This document shows, piece by piece, positions 44,097 through 55,430 of a DNA stretch of 64,000 nucleotides (positions are counted from its first letter, which is position 1; each line of letters begins with the position of its first letter). The position numbers and the translations under genes are program-made. The notes under the pieces are model-generated. The model was given only the letters and a program-made list of their open reading frames with translations, was not told the DNA's origin and ran no database searches. This stretch comes from Isoetes taiwanensis (taxonomy: Eukaryota > Streptophyta > Lycopodiopsida > Isoetales > Isoetaceae): positions 308,001 through 372,000 of the forward strand of contig JAJEKV010000102.1 of the NCBI GenBank assembly GCA_021234155.1. The letters are read 5' to 3'.

Positions 44097-47000
44097 GGTG
44101 AGTGTCACATCTTTGCAGCCATAGATTCAGACCAAGCAAAAAATCAGTATCAGGTAATCTCCACAGTAGGGAAGGCCAAGGCCAAGTCTTTTATAGTCCT
44201 GATAGATACGGGGAGCACCCACAATTTTGCGTCTCCAAGAATGGTCGAGATGTTGAAGCTCAAGCCGTTGAACTCAAAGCCGAGACCCGTGGTGTTAGCA
44301 AGCGGGGCAGTGGGACACACGGCAGGCAAGAGGATAAATTTCGACATCGATTTGCCAGGGATCAACATCCAAATAGGATCAGAAGTGATGAACATCGGGA
44401 AGTATGATTTGATCATCGGCATGGAGTACCTCGCTCCAGCAAAGGCCATCATCGACTGTGGAAACCGTAAAGTGACCTTGACGGCGCCCAACGGCAAGAT
44501 CATAGAAATTGCAGGTAAAGGAGTTGTTCCTATCATGCAATGTATGTCTAGTAAGCGGCTGCTCAAGTGCATAAAGAGCGAGCAGGTAGCCTATGTCTTC
44601 AAGCTTCAGATCGAAGAGCCCGAGTCAGAAGGAAGCAAGGAAGATAAGGTGCTCAGCAAATTACCAAAGCAGATAGCTAAGTTGGTAAAGGAGTTCCATG
44701 ATCTCTTCCCAGACGAGATCAAGCAGCTTCCTCCTTATAGGGGAGTCAAGTGTGAGATAGCACTCGAACCAGGTACGAAGCCGACGAGCAAAGCGCCGTA
44801 CAGGATGACGACTCAAGAGCTAGCCGAGTTGAAGAAGCAACTGCAGGAGTTGCTTGACCTAGGGTTCATTAAACCTAGCATCTCACCATTTGGGGCACCT
44901 ATCCTTTTTGTGAAGAAGAAGGGTGGCAGCTTGAGGATGTGCATAGATTACAGGCAGCTAAACAAGCACACCATCAAGAATAAGTATGCACTCCCGACCC
45001 GAGATCGGACGACCTGATGGATTAGCTCCAAGGCGCGAAGGTTTTCTCCAAGATAGACCTGAGGTCAGGGTACCATCAGATCAGGATTAAGAAGACGTCC
45101 ACAAAACAGCATTCAGGACCAGGTATGGGCATTAGAGTTCACCCTAATATCGTTTGGTTTGTCAAACGCCTCAGCAACATTCATGAGGCTTATGAACGAC
45201 ATCTTCAGGGAGTTTTTGGATACTTTTGTCATAGTATTCTTTGATGATATTCTAGTGTACAGCAAATCCCTGAAAGAACACATACAACACCTCAGGAAAG
45301 TGCTCGAGAAGCTAAGAAGGCACCAGTTGTACGCTAAGTTGTCGAAGTGCAACGGAGAGGGTAGAGTATCTGGGGCACGTGATCTCAGCGGAGGGAATTT
45401 CGACGGATCCTGCCAAGATCGAAGCAGTCATACATTGGCCGGCGCTGAAGAACATCCACGAGGTCAGAAGCTTTCTCGGCCTAGCAGGGTATTATAGGAA
45501 GTTCGTGAAGAACTTTGCAAAAATAGCGGCCCCGCTAACGGATTTGACGAGGGCGGAAAAAGTAAAGGATTGGGCAGATCACTGGCAGAAGAAAGCCCAG
45601 GCAGGATTCGAGATGTTGAAGGAAGCTTTGACAACCGCCCCCGTCCTGACCCTGCCAGAGCCCGAGAAGGACAAACTTGTGGCAACGGATGCAAGTAAAA
45701 TTGCCACAGGTGCAGTACTGATGCAGGAAGAGCAGGTAGTGGCTTATGACTCTCGGAAGATGAACGACGCCAAAACGCGCTACCCGACTCATGACCAAGA
45801 GTTGCTTGCAGTTGTCAGAGCACTAAGAATTTGGAGGCACTACCTATTGGGAAGGAAGTTCCAGCTGGATACGAATCATCAGAGCCTTCAATACGTGTTC
45901 ACGCAACCACATCTCAACTTGAGGCAGCGAAGGTGGATGGAGTTCCTCGAAGAATACGATTTTGTTATAGTTTATAAGCCGGGGAAGCTCAATGTGGTAG
46001 CAGATGCGCTTTCAAGGCATCCTCTGACAACAAGATCTCACTGCAACGCAATCTCGACGCTCACCAGCACCTTCGGAAGGAAGATCGAAGAAACCTTGCC
46101 GACAGATGCAGACTTCAAGGAAGTGTGGGCGAGCATGTGCAAAGAGGCAAGAACAGATAAGGAGAGGGAGACCTTCAAGAATTTTAGGAAGGAAGGCAAC
46201 CTTTTGTACCATAAGAATAAGTTCATCAGGAGTGAGGAAGTTGATTCTCCACGACACCCACAACAGTCCAATAGCTGGCCACGCAGGATTTATGAAGACA
46301 TATTTCAAAGTGCGCAGCAGTTATTATTGGCCAGGGATGAAGAAGCAAATAGCTCGTTACATCAAAGAGTGTCAGCTGTGTCAGCAGACGAAGGCAGAGC
46401 AACTTCGAATTCCAGGAGCATTGGAACCATTAGCGGTGCCGAACGCTAAGTGGGAAGTCATCAGTATGGACTTCATAACAGGGCTCCCGAGGATAGCAAG
46501 AGGAAAAGATGCCCTGATAGTTGTGGTCGACAAGCTGTCGAAGATGGCACACTTTGTGCCTTGCAGGACCACCGACACAGCCTTGGATACAGCGGCTCTC
46601 TTCACAAAGGAAATCTTCAGGCTCCATGGTATGCCGAGAGAGATCATCTCCGACAGAGACTCAAAGTTCCTGAGTGCCTTTTGGCAGGATCTTTTTGCGA
46701 CGATCCAGACGAAGCTGTCCATGAACATGGCCTATCATCCTCAGACGGATGGGCAAACAGAACGGACCAACAGAATCTTGGAAGATATGCTAAGAAACTA
46801 TGTCTGGAACAAGCAGACTAAGTGGGAAGATTACATTCACTTGATTGAGTTCGCTTATAATAGCACCAAGCAGGAATCATCCCAGATGTCACCGTTCATG
46901 ATCAACTACGGCTACCAATGTCTGACTCCAGACACTTGGTACAATCCTGTGTCAAAGGTAGAGGTTTCACAACAAATGTTGGCCGACATGCAGCAGCTAG

Positions 47001-47638
47001 TAGAAGAGGTCCGAGGATATCTTCTTGCAGCAAGGAGTCGACAAAAGAGCGTCGCTGACAAACACCGGACGGTCAGAGAGTTCGAGGTTGGCGACAATGT
47101 CTGGCTCAAGATCAAAGTGAAGCAGGCAAAGCTCCGCATCAGAAATTGTAAGAAGCTTGCTTCAAAGTGGGCTGGTCGCTTCAGAATAGCCAAGAGAGTA
47201 GATAACCAGTCCTACAAGTTAGAGCTGCCAGCACACCTGAAAATTCATAAAGTCTTCCACGTGAGTTTGCTGAAGAAGCATACTCCAAACCCAGAAGAAG
47301 TCTTGGACACGCCAACGTTGTTGGAAATGATAGAAGAGCAGCTAGAGATAGTCCCAGACTTGATCCTTGATAAGGAGATCAAGAAGACAAGGAGATCAGA
47401 GTTTCTCCAATATTTGGTCAAGTGGAAAGACTTGCCGGTGGAAGACGCGACGTGGGTACTTAAGCAGGACCTGATAAGGCAGTACCCGCAGTTCATGGAG
47501 CAATGGGACGGCAAGGTCATCTCCGAAGTAATCGGCTCAGGCATGTCGAATTACGATAGATTAATTTCATGTGTAGTTAAGATTAATCTACGCATGCAGC
47601 CTATGCTAAGTATGGGTTGCATGCGTAATTACCGATGA
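44097..47638 (+). pseudogene. pol: Ty3/gypsy Pol: protease, RT, RNase H, integrase, chromodomain
   Basis: It continues in the frame of gag's end after TAG 44094. Protease: '[10 protein letters not shown]' (about 44200). RT: '[16 protein letters not shown]', '[16 protein letters not shown]', '[15 protein letters not shown]' and catalytic '[12 protein letters not shown]' (about 45240). RNase H: 'VATDASKIATGAVL', 'DQELLAVV' and 'KPGKLNVVADALSRHP' (45690-46020). Integrase: HHCC region 'HDTHNSPIAGHAGF...CQLCQQ', then DDE residues in 'SMDFITGLP', 'ISDRDSKFL' and 'DGQTERTNRILEDML' (46240-46800). The C-terminal chromodomain is 'RSEFLQYLVKWKDLPVEDATW' (47395-47456, one residue overlong for the domain core). 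Lesions include TGA 45015, further stops and frame changes near 45100-45160, 45360 and 46230, so this copy is defective. The chromodomain places it among chromoviruses. Confidence 0.92.
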
Positions 47639-48091
47639 TGGGACGTGGTATAATGTCATCGTAGGCATGACCGCGGTTTTGCTTGAATTAGTTAGGCAAA
47701 TGGTGAACATGAGCAATTTTGCACCGTAATGTAAGCATGTCCATACGGGAAGGACGTGCAATTAAAGGTAGAAGTGAACATGGGCGAGGATGAGATCATC
47801 AGGGATGTTCTCTAGCTTAAACCCTTTGGCCATGCTGCACTGGGGTATGCATGATCAGGGAGGTCATGCATAAGGTAGCACCCAATCATGGGCTATGATA
47901 GGATCGCCTTAAACGACCCTTACGCTTAAACCCTCATGGTCCATGATCGAGTGCGGTGTATAGGCATTGTAGGGCGCTGTCTCCACGGCCACGATGGAAG
48001 AAGCATCCTCTTCCTACGCCGGGAGATTAGTCATGCATTCATTTAGTTAATTAGATGGGTGGTTCCCTTATAACCATAATTTTATTAATAA
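47639..48091 (+). other. 3' noncoding region of the first gypsy element, truncated
   Basis: No coding sense. It shares ordered blocks ('CTAGCTTAAA', 'CCCTTTGGCCATG.TGCACT.GGGG'-type phrases) with the noncoding region between pol and the polypurine tract of the minus-strand element (60651-61467). It ends abruptly at the Helitron terminus at 48092, so the polypurine tract and 3' LTR of this copy are not adjacent. Confidence 0.6.
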
Positions 48092-48267
48092 CTAGTAACG
48101 GTGCCCAGCGTTGCTGGGCATATGTTAGGACCTTGTAAATGATGTTCAAGAGAATGATTACAGAGCACAAATTATTATGCAAGCAAATAATGCCATACGT
48201 TCCCCATTGAACTTGTTATATCTAAAGTTGCCATGATTCTGATAATGTCATGATCTCATAGCTTTAA
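48092..48267 (-). mobile_element. Helitron 3' end on the minus strand (rest displaced beyond the window)
   Basis: Read on the minus strand the element ends with hairpin GCCCAGC-AAC-GCTGGGC (48119-48103), ACCGTTA, CTAG, then T in the flank. This is the Helitron hallmark: a hairpin about 10 nt before CTRR, insertion 5' of T. The hairpin differs by one loop base from the complete Helitron at 52180-58863. Only 176 bp remain here, because the second gypsy LTR begins at 48268; the 5' part must lie past 64000. Confidence 0.75.
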
Positions 48268-48639
48268 TGTGACGCTCCCTGCTAAATATACGGCACCCGG
48301 CCGTACACTCAGCAGGAAATTCCCCGTCCGGCTCAACAACCGCACAGGCCCTTCGTCTATCCCGCACACTGAGATGATCGCAGTGCGGGAAGGGGACACG
48401 AAGGTGTCTTGCGCGCCCTTCCCCTATGGGCTCCTATCACAGCGGAAGCACAACATCGTCAGAACTAGCAAATAGCAATACCTCATACTACCCCAAAGGG
48501 TAGTCCATCAACATATCCATAGATGCAAAGAACATGATCACATGCCATAAAATGTGAGAGCTCCTACCCGTGGCTCCGACACATAAGGAAGTCGACCACT
48601 ACAAGAGAATGATGGTTAAACGTCAGAATAATCGTCAGA

Positions 48640-48915
48640 GAGCCTTTATAAAATAGACAACTGCCCGGGCCTTATTCCTGACGAATATACTGACGAGTTT
48701 TATCTGACGAATTAACGTCAGAATAATCGTCAGATGATTAGTCAGACATAGTCAGAGGAATAGTCAGTTGAATAGTCAGAGAATTAGTCATTTAAATAGT
48801 CACACCATTCGTCATTTCATTAGTCAGATAGTTCGTCAGTTAATCATTATATTAGTCATTGTATTAGTCAGTTTATTAGTCAATGCAATAGTTAGAATAT
48901 TGGTCATTTTATTGA
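48640..48915. repeat. Left subterminal repeat region of the CACTA element
   Basis: About 20 copies of a degenerate motif (A/C)GTCA(G/T), mostly as 'ATTAGTCAGA' or 'TTCGTCAGT', occur in both orientations at 10-15-bp spacing. Such clusters bind the element's TNPA-type protein in En/Spm. Confidence 0.85.
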
Positions 48916-51900
48916 AAATATTGCCAGTACATAAAAATTGGTATTTTCCGTACTGCAAATAAATGAAAGGAGCTCCAAGGAATCGAACCTTGGTTAAACC
49001 ATCATCTCCAGTTATTCAAATAGATATATAAATAGCAATCAAGTAAGCCACCAACAACTGATGTGTATAAAAGAATCATTTTTTCAGTCTACAGAAGAAT
49101 CAATTTTTCAATCGCTTATAACTTTGCTAGAAAAGAGAATTAACAAGACCAATCTTTAACTAATTATGGTTACCTTGTTGATCTCCAATATGCGTATACT
49201 CATTTTCGCATGTAAGAGGATCTTGTTGTAATTCTGTATATGACACAGAGAGATTTTCAGTGCAAGAATGTACCAAATACACATTTTCACCAAATCAAGT
49301 TGCACAAATCGTAAGAATAACATAAAATAATTAAAGCACCCAACAAACCTGTTGTCACTGTGGCTCACTCTTTTTCGCATTCCAATTCCAATCAACTGCC
49401 AGTCAGAATTTAGGGATGCTGCATAGAAAGGCAACAATGCTACGAAATGAGAAAGGAAAATAAGAAAAAAAACGGCAAGAAACACTGGTGCAACTTCTTT
49501 TAGAATTCATACCATGTTTTTCTTCATCCCTACACTGTGCAGCTTGCTTTGACCCCAATTGTTATGCATAAACTAAACAAAAATACATTTTAAAAAGCTT
49601 ATGCAGGTATTTTCTACAGTACTTACCACTCCTTTGAGGTCTAAAATTGCAAGGGAATGAAGAATAGATCTTCCAGCTTTCCTAGAACAAGCAAAAATTC
49701 TCCATTCGATCATTACCTTCCATTCTTTGCTATAACTGATTGATACGAAAAAGATAAGGAACAAATTTTAGAAGGAAGGAAGGAAGGAAGGAAGTATATA
49801 GAATAAGAGTAACAGTACTAGGCTCCAAGGTCTAAGCCAAAGCAAAAAAGAAAACTGACAAATAATTAAATAATATGGCTATGCTTGAATAATAAGAAAA
49901 ACATCATAAAGGGATTAACCCATGCAATCAGCATAAGCCAATTGGAACTCATGTAAACCAACTGGATAGAACTCATGAATATGCTGGCCAAAAGCTATCA
50001 GAAATCACGAGTAGGATAGAATAAAGATGCAAGATAAAATGAAGCTGCATTTTAAAGACCATAATGCCCAAGAGATCAAGCTGCATAGTAGAATTATGAG
50101 GCTCCTGTCTAAAAATTGTCAGTGCATGTCATAATAGAATTGAGTAATTATCTTCAGTAACATAGTATGCAGCATATAACCCCTGCCACAGAACTGAATG
50201 GCAACCAGAGTGATATGATATCAAGAATCTGCAGGGTCTTAACATGCTACAATAATGAATTTGGCGACCCAACAAGAGAATAATGTCCATTTCATTCTGC
50301 TACAAAAGACTAAGCAGTAAAAACAAAGGGATCACACTAACAATTTCGTATGCTAGACCAAGAACAAGAATATTTATAAGTGATAATCCTCCAGGTACAA
50401 GAATGATACTACTTCCACAGATGGAAATGAAATTTAGACAATATATATGCAAAGTAAGCATTAGGCTAAATACAACCTGATTGTGCTGTGCTGAATATCA
50501 TCGTCAGTATCTTCTTCTATCAATGTTATTGAATAGCATTGTCAGTATCTTCCTCTATCAATGTTATTGGCAGGAGAATCCAAGCTTTTGGAGGCACTGC
50601 TACATGAGGCTAGGACCGGAATGGACCTCTTGATGCTGAATCATCTATGCCTTTACAAGTTCTAAGCCACCGGACCACTTATTTGAGAGAAATGCCCAGA
50701 ATCTTAAGTCCTTTAGGTCAGCCGCTAAGGAGCCCGTCCCTAATTGCGATCATAAGCACAAGATATTGGGTTGTTACAGGCACCTGTTATCAGCCAACTT
50801 TCTTGATTCTGATTTTAAGTAAAGGCTAAGATTTTATATGTTAAATAAATACTAGTGTGTATGGTAAGGAAACAGTTTATGGGCCTTGAGACTGGGGTTC
50901 AAATCCCTACAAGTAATTTTATAGTCCCAAACAAATGCATTTTGAGACAACAAGCCAACGCAAGTTGCCTGCACAAGTTCGAAAGCAATTTTTATAGTCC
51001 AAATGCAATACATTTTGGGATAACAAAATAACACACTTGGCTAGAATATTCAGCAACATTATACATGTACCACTTTCTAGCATTTACGTTCGCAACAAGC
51101 ACAATAATAACTTTTTTTTTAAACCCACTTTTGCAATGGTAGCCTTGTCTGCAGTATTGAGCGGCCTCTGCGGCTTTGCCTCTACATATGATTAAAAATG
51201 CCATATCCTAATCCTGTCTTTTGCTGCATTCAAAAATTTGATAGTGCATTTCATTAGATTACTATGTAAAACATGTTATCTTCTCTGATCATGCGCCATA
51301 TCGGTTTGCCGCTCCGCCAGACTCTGCCGTCCCTCCTGAACGAAAACCTAATGGAAATGAAACCCTAAATCATGTTCTAGCATGTATAAACGAGTTGGGG
51401 AAGAGAAACGTTCGCGGCAGCCTTGGCCGTCGCGATAAGTTTCTTGTATATATAAATGCTTGTAAATTGAATCCTCAAAGATGGGACTACCAACATTAGG
51501 CTATGCTTTTTTAATTCTCCATTCGTTTTAATGGCAGTCATCTTATATGTCGGGTTAACATCAAACATGCCATTTTACATCAAATACGCCATAATATAAT
51601 GCTCCAAATGCTCCAACCATATCCTTAGCAACATCAATGGGTTTAAAAAGGGTCTTAGGGAGGATTACATGGTACTATAGTTATATGAGTATTATATATT
51701 TAGCATTACTACACTTTCATTGGGATCTTATCAAAATAGCTTATAATAAAAACACATTGCAAGTGCTTGATGATCTTTGAAACATCATAGACATTGGTAC
51801 TTACTTTGCTAAGCATTTGAAGTTGATATGTTGTTAAGCAAGAAGTGCATCATTATAAATTATAGGTGTGAAATTTTTCTAAAAGAAGTTCCTCAAGCGG

Positions 51901-52179
51901 GCAAGTTGACGGGCTAAAGTATTTGGTTGCTGTTAAATGTCTAAAAGTGGATCTCGTGTGATATGTATTCTTGATTGCTTTTAAGTTGGAAGGTACGTGA
52001 GAGGAGAAAGAAATTGTAGTAAACAACACCTAAACAAACACAGAATTTACTACCAACTCCTATTTTCCCATTACAATGGAGTTGGTGAAACATGATCTCC
52101 TCAAATACAAAACATTTGGAGATAGAGATGTTATTCGATAAATGAGAAAGTCTAGATGTTTAATATGTCATTTACATCA
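48916..52179. other. Interior of the CACTA element, left of the Helitron; no gene recognised
   Basis: It contains a tRNA-type B box on the minus strand (AAGGTTCGATTCC, about 48978), a (GGAA)n run (about 49772-49793) and a 38-bp duplication at 50492-50570 ('GTCAGTATCTTC.TCTATCAA' twice). A B-box-like 'GGGGTTCAAATCCC' occurs at 50894-50907. Frames are short and lack motifs; no transposase is seen. Confidence 0.5.
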
Positions 52180-52724
52180 TCTATATCTATATCTATATAT
52201 AGTAATAAAGGAGTTTTGGGATAATCTGTGCGCAAAATCTTAGCCGTTGATATTTTTAAAATTTTTTTTTTCCTTTGGATCGGGCGGTTTCTTCACGCAC
52301 GCGCAGGTGTAATAGGATGCCGTTTGCTTGTGGCTGCCACAAGAATCGACTGCACAGACTCTGGCTCTATAGTTTGGGCTACCACAAATTGGCTGCAAAG
52401 TGTCAATCCTAGAGTTTATTTTTGTGCCACTGCAGATTCGGCCACCAGAGACGGTTCCTGCATTTATTTATTTTTTGGCTCTTGCTTCGGATTTTGGCTC
52501 TTGATCATCGGGTTCCCAGTGCATATTTTATTTTTGTGGTTTCTGGTCGACGTTCGGACTTGGCCTTTTCCGTGCAACCTATTTTTATTAGAGTTTATGT
52601 TCTGAGATTTCCCTGAGAGAGGTGTGGACTGGCAGCAAGTATCAGAGATGGTTTTGAGCATTTGAAGAGCCTATTTCGTTTGGGCAACCTCATTTCGTAT
52701 AGGGTTTTATCCTGCAGATTTCTA

Positions 52725-52945
52725 CCAAGGAGCATAGACCAGCCTCGGCTTCAATGTTTCTTCTCTATCAGGTGATCCTATTCCTCCTGCAAGGCCCAGG
52801 TTGGTTCACGACAGGCACTTCTTTTTGCCTGTGTTTTTCGCATCTCAGGGTTGGGAGCGGCAATTTACACCATATTTGCTGAGTTTTATACAATTGATCC
52901 TACTTGCTGGTATAGATATTCAACGATTTGTATTACAATAGCAGG
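52725..52945 (+). other. Exon-like open segment in the Helitron, unidentified
   Basis: A frame opening with 'GDPIPPARPRLVHDRHFF' just after an 'ATCAG' acceptor-like site stays open for about 60 codons to a TAG near 52940. I do not recognise the protein. Given the neighbouring CSN3 capture it may be another host exon. Confidence 0.3.
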
Positions 52946-53392
52946 TTTGCTTATACCATTTGTCATGGCAAGAGCTGGCAACATTTACTTTGCAACAGTC
53001 TGTCATTATGATTCTAAGTGTGGCTATTAGTTGTTGATTCTGGATTTACTGGAGAATTCAGAGAAAGGTTTCTATGATTGACAGTCCTTCAAATCCATGG
53101 AATTGAAATGAAGGTAGCAGATATTTGGAGAGCATGGCTTTCGTGTATGATGAATGTATGAGCAGACATTGACAAAGTCCAGAGACCTTGTTGATTAGCA
53201 AGATAAAGGCTGCTTGCCATAAGATAAAGAATTCTTGCCAGAATTGAGCCCGGTTGGATTGGTCTTTACTGTTATTATGGGTATGCATTTTCTTTTTCAT
53301 AAATATGCTTCTTAGTTCATAAAATAACTGGTTTGCTTATGTGTGTAGTTCATTCTATGGCCTGCTCAAGTGCATAATTTCATGTTGTGCAG

Positions 53393-53625
53393 GGGAATCG
53401 TGTTGATTGGTCTGAAGCAATTTGACAGGACTTTAGAATTCCTACAAAATGTGAGTGATTTATTGTTTTACAGTATGTTATTCATGTTTGTTTGTTTGGA
53501 GACTCACACAGTTGATTTTAAGTATGCCATCACCGTGCACCGCGCCACAAGATTTCAAGTGCTATTACCATAGAAGCTTATAAGAAGTATGTCTTAGTGT
53601 GCCTCATTCATATCGTGACAAAAGT
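53393..53625 (+). pseudogene. CSN3: Captured COP9 signalosome subunit 3 fragment (two exons plus intron)
   Basis: CSN3 is part of the COP9 signalosome, which removes NEDD8/RUB from cullins. Exon a (53393-53450) lies between a TTGTGCAG acceptor and a GTGAGT donor and reads 'GIVLIGLKQFDRTLEFLQN', matching the CSN3 stretch that ends in 'LELLHN'. Exon b (from about 53523) reads, in the right frame, 'SSAITIEAYKKYVLVCLIH', the strongly conserved CSN3 'EAYKKYxLVxLIH' block. A short duplication (CACCGTGCACCGCG) breaks the frame in the 'VTAP' region between them. The retained 72-bp intron shows DNA-level capture, as Helitrons do. It cannot produce a functional subunit. Confidence 0.65.
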
Positions 53626-54580
53626 AACCCATTTTATCTATATGGTCGCTTCTATCAATGTCGGGATATAAACTTTCAATTGTTCTTTTTCACAAATCAA
53701 TTGATGTACCTGACAATGTTGCACCCAAACCAAAGGGGGTTTAAGGGGGATTTTAATTTAAATGTGTTGGACCCAATGGTTGTGTTAATTAATGTCAATG
53801 GTAGGTATGTGTTGGTTGTTAATGTCAATGGTTGTTATGTGTTGGAGGATTTAATTTTTATATGTTGGATGTTAATGGTTTGTGTTGCAAAAATTTTTTT
53901 TTGGCCCCTTCGGGGCCTTAGGGACGTCAACCCCCCCCCCGGTGTGACAAAAATTTTAGAATTCAAACCAGAAAAAAACTAGAATTCATTTGAGGCTTTC
54001 ATCACCTGTAGCTTTTGAATTTCATCACAATAAAACAAATAGAACATAAGTAAAAGTTACCATAAAGATAGAGCAAATTGATCCCATTATTCTGAAAGTC
54101 ATAAAGTTTGCAACACCCATACACAAACATTTTTCAACCTGAATTTAATGCAAAGAAGCCTTTGGCCTCCATGGATTCTTGTAGTGAGAAACCAAAGTGG
54201 GAAACTTTTTTGCTTGTTAGCACAAGGATCTAGAAGCCTTGGAATTTGCTTAATAACTGCCTCAAAATCTAAAAATGCATGGTAATTTTTTGCAAGCTTC
54301 ATTCGGAATGAGCCATAAAACAATATCCAATAGCTTAATCCTCAGATTAATCACCGGTAGGATGTGAAAGCCTACCAAAACCCGGCCGAAAAATTACTGT
54401 TTTAGCATAGATAACTTAACCAAACATATCCATATCATACACTATCAAAAAGATCTCGGAGAGAGCTTTCCAACACAATAAAAATCATTTGAAACAGAGC
54501 TCTATATCAAAAGTTATGATAAGAAATGTGTTGCCGGCGGGGAAACTGCACTACGTGCGCCCTTCAAGCCCTTCATGTGC

Positions 54581-54697
54581 CCATTATGCACCACACACAC
54601 AAAAAGAGGGCTTTTGTTGTGAGCCATTGGTTGTTGACCATTATGCACCACACGCACAAAAAAAGGGCTTTTGTTGTGAGCCATTGGTTGTTGACCA
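54581..54697. repeat. 57-bp tandem duplication in the Helitron
   Basis: 'CCATTATGCACCACAC.CAC' through 'GGCTTTTGTTGTGAGCCATT' and 'GGTTGTTGA' occurs twice with two or three changes. Confidence 0.9.
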
Positions 54698-55250
54698 TTG
54701 AAAAAAAAAAGGCTAAAATCAATGGCTCAGAAATGGTGCACTCTAGATGTACGCATTAGTACATCCATTTGAATACATCACGAAATCATAGGAAAACCTT
54801 AGTCAAAAGCGTACAAAAACACAAAGAAAACCCCCTGTTATTATGCTACATATTTATCATCTTGTATTCCATGGTCAATGAAGTGTAAGAGAATCAGCTG
54901 ATCAGTAGTGCGATGTGAACAGTTAAGAGAAATATCATATATCACTATAATTGATCGCAACCTCTTTTATGTGTGAGAATTTTATGAGGCAATTTCATGT
55001 ACCCTATTCTTAGGGGTATGCATGCAATTTAAATGAGGCAATTCCAGAGACCAAAGGTGTACTTTGATTGGCATAGCATATTATGTTCAAGATCTTCTAG
55101 AGAGAGAAGAAAGCATACTCATCACCTTTTTACATTGATTCTAGAATTGAATGTCTATAGAGCTGATTGTGGTTGGGTTTTATATAGTTTTTTGACTATG
55201 GACATTGTCCTCCCAATTTCTTCAACCAATTCTAAGGATTAACTGGTATC

Positions 55251-55430
55251 AGGCAATAATATCTATATCTTTTCATGGGTCAATCGACAATCTAGAGTCT
55301 AGCAGTAGTTGTATGCATATCAATTTTTTAATAAAAACCAGGCAATAATATCTATGTCCTTTCATTGGTCAATCTACAATCTAGAGACATAGCAGCAGTT
55401 CTATGCCTATCAGTTTTTAAATAAAATTTA
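55251..55430. repeat. 89-bp tandem duplication in the Helitron
   Basis: 'AGGCAATAATATCTAT' through 'CAATCTAGAG' and 'TATCA.TTTTT.AATAAA' occurs at 55251 and 55340 with scattered substitutions. Confidence 0.85.

Larger units (their letters stand above)
38669..48091 (+). mobile_element. Decayed Ty3/gypsy chromovirus carrying an H3-like gene and a second extra gene
   Basis: In order: hairpin pair and TATA, H3-like ORF (39162-40448), second hairpin pair and TATA, acidic ORF (41094-42622), gag, then protease-RT-RNase H-integrase-chromodomain, all on one strand. The pol is very close to the minus-strand element at 61468-64000. Noncoding sequence after pol (47639-48091) also matches that element in blocks such as 'CTAGCTTAAA', showing one family. 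LTRs of this copy are not visible: the 3' side is cut by a Helitron at 48092 and the 5' border is undefined. That the two extra genes belong to the element, not to host DNA next to it, is an inference from continuity, orientation and the shared promoter module. Confidence 0.7.

Noticed and set aside
48965-49003. tRNA-like B box on the minus strand (GGTTCGATTCC)
   Set aside because: No A box or cloverleaf could be built at the right distance.
53903-53940. Hairpin GGCCCCTTCGGGGCC with C-run as a terminator or LTR end
   Set aside because: No supporting context; plant genes do not use such terminators and no LTR partner was found.
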